From positions 100,661 through 164,660 of the forward strand of contig JAJKFH010000686.1 in assembly GCA_023333565.1 (NCBI GenBank): a stretch of 64,000 nt of DNA, written 5' to 3'. The stretch comes from Puffinus mauretanicus (lineage: Eukaryota; Chordata; Aves; Procellariiformes; Procellariidae). The translations under genes and the position numbers were made by a program. This document shows, piece by piece, positions 63,475 through 64,000 of this stretch (the first letter of the stretch is position 1; every line of letters starts with the position of its first letter). The notes beneath the pieces are model-generated. The model was not told the origin of the DNA, searched no databases, and saw only the letters and a list, made by a program, of their open reading frames with translations.

Positions 63475-63745
63475 GCATCAATTATCTTGGGTTAAAAAGG
63501 CATAAAAACTTGAGCATGGAGAATAAAAACTCCCCACTTGTGACAGTGGCAATAAAGCTGAATCTAGCAGCCTGGAGTGCTTGCATGATGTGCTAGTGAG
63601 AACATGTTGATCTCCATATGAAAACCATAAGCTCATTTAGAAAATTGGGCTGTCTCATTTGAGATTAGAGTTTCTCTTTAATCTGCAAATACTTAATTAG
63701 CATGGAAATGGCTAGTTAAATGGGGTTCTCAATGTATATATCCGC
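63475..63745. promoter_or_regulatory. AT-rich island, candidate conserved element
   Basis: AT-rich patch with GTTAAAAAGGCATAAAAAC, CTGCAAATACTTAATTAGC and three AATAAA words (63520-63560). Combines POU-like and homeodomain-like words. No coding frame or repeat recognised. Confidence 0.35.
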
Positions 63746-64000
63746 ATGCCAGTGTGGTGCTGCTCCCTAGCAGGTGGCGCATTTCCCTTCAGGATACTGG
63801 AGAAGTTCCTGGCTCTGAGGCCAGTCGAGATGCTCTGGATGCAGCAGGCAAAAGCAGACCACAGCACCGTGCAGACATGAACGTGTCCCTTTCCTCTTCT
63901 CCAGCTTGTCCCCAAAGAGGTGGTGGCAGTTCATGCTTGCTCCACAGAATTATGAACAATACGATGTGTTAAACGCCCCAGATTCCCTGGTGTCTGGATT

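Overview
This window is vertebrate nuclear DNA, almost certainly from a bird. The visible gene is split by long introns with consensus splice sites. The clear interspersed repeats are mostly CR1 LINEs, including copies ending in the bird-type ATTCTATGA tail. GC content is high and patchy, with one strong CpG island. There are no operons, prokaryotic genes, CRISPR arrays or recognisable tRNA/rRNA genes. Most long open frames lie in GC-rich or repetitive DNA and do not look like protein.

Layout. (1) 1-8083, plus strand: the last six coding exons of RALGAPB, the beta subunit of the Ral GTPase-activating complex, ending at a TAG stop at 8081-8083. A young CR1 tail lies in the intron upstream (1-294). 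(2) 8084 to about 12055: AU-rich RALGAPB 3' UTR with two canonical AATAAA signals (11382, 12033) and a pair of Pumilio-type elements between them. (3) About 12.1-36.4 kb: a spacer with no gene I can recognise. It is GC-rich, with a 30-bp minisatellite (14.95-15.25 kb), a weak CpG-rich block (15.4-16.3 kb), old and young CR1 copies, and several sharply bounded AT-rich islands rich in homeodomain/POU-type words that look like conserved regulatory elements (clearest at 16378-16890). (4) 36.48-38.13 kb: a strong TATA-less CpG-island promoter with paired CCAAT boxes, a GC box, a YY1-like site and a consensus splice donor at 37264. (5) 38.1-64 kb: no recognisable coding exon. The plus strand is consistently T-rich over A, as expected for a long intron transcribed rightward from the island. 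It holds an eight-unit degenerate tandem repeat (56.54-57.74 kb), a MIR/L2-like relic (46.96-47.08 kb) and a CR1 copy (55.23-55.75 kb).

How it fits together. RALGAPB is transcribed rightward and ends near 12 kb. The island at 37 kb appears to start a second rightward unit whose first exon is probably non-coding and whose first intron runs off the window. Base skew on its left (A over T, about 25-36 kb) suggests that it also fires leftward. I cannot name that gene. I found no convincing undescribed biological system. The items most worth a second look are the 56.5-57.7 kb tandem repeat, the skew switch at the CpG island, the AT-rich island at 16.4-16.9 kb, the perfect hairpin at 38.1 kb and the polyadenylation/Pumilio arrangement in the RALGAPB 3' UTR.
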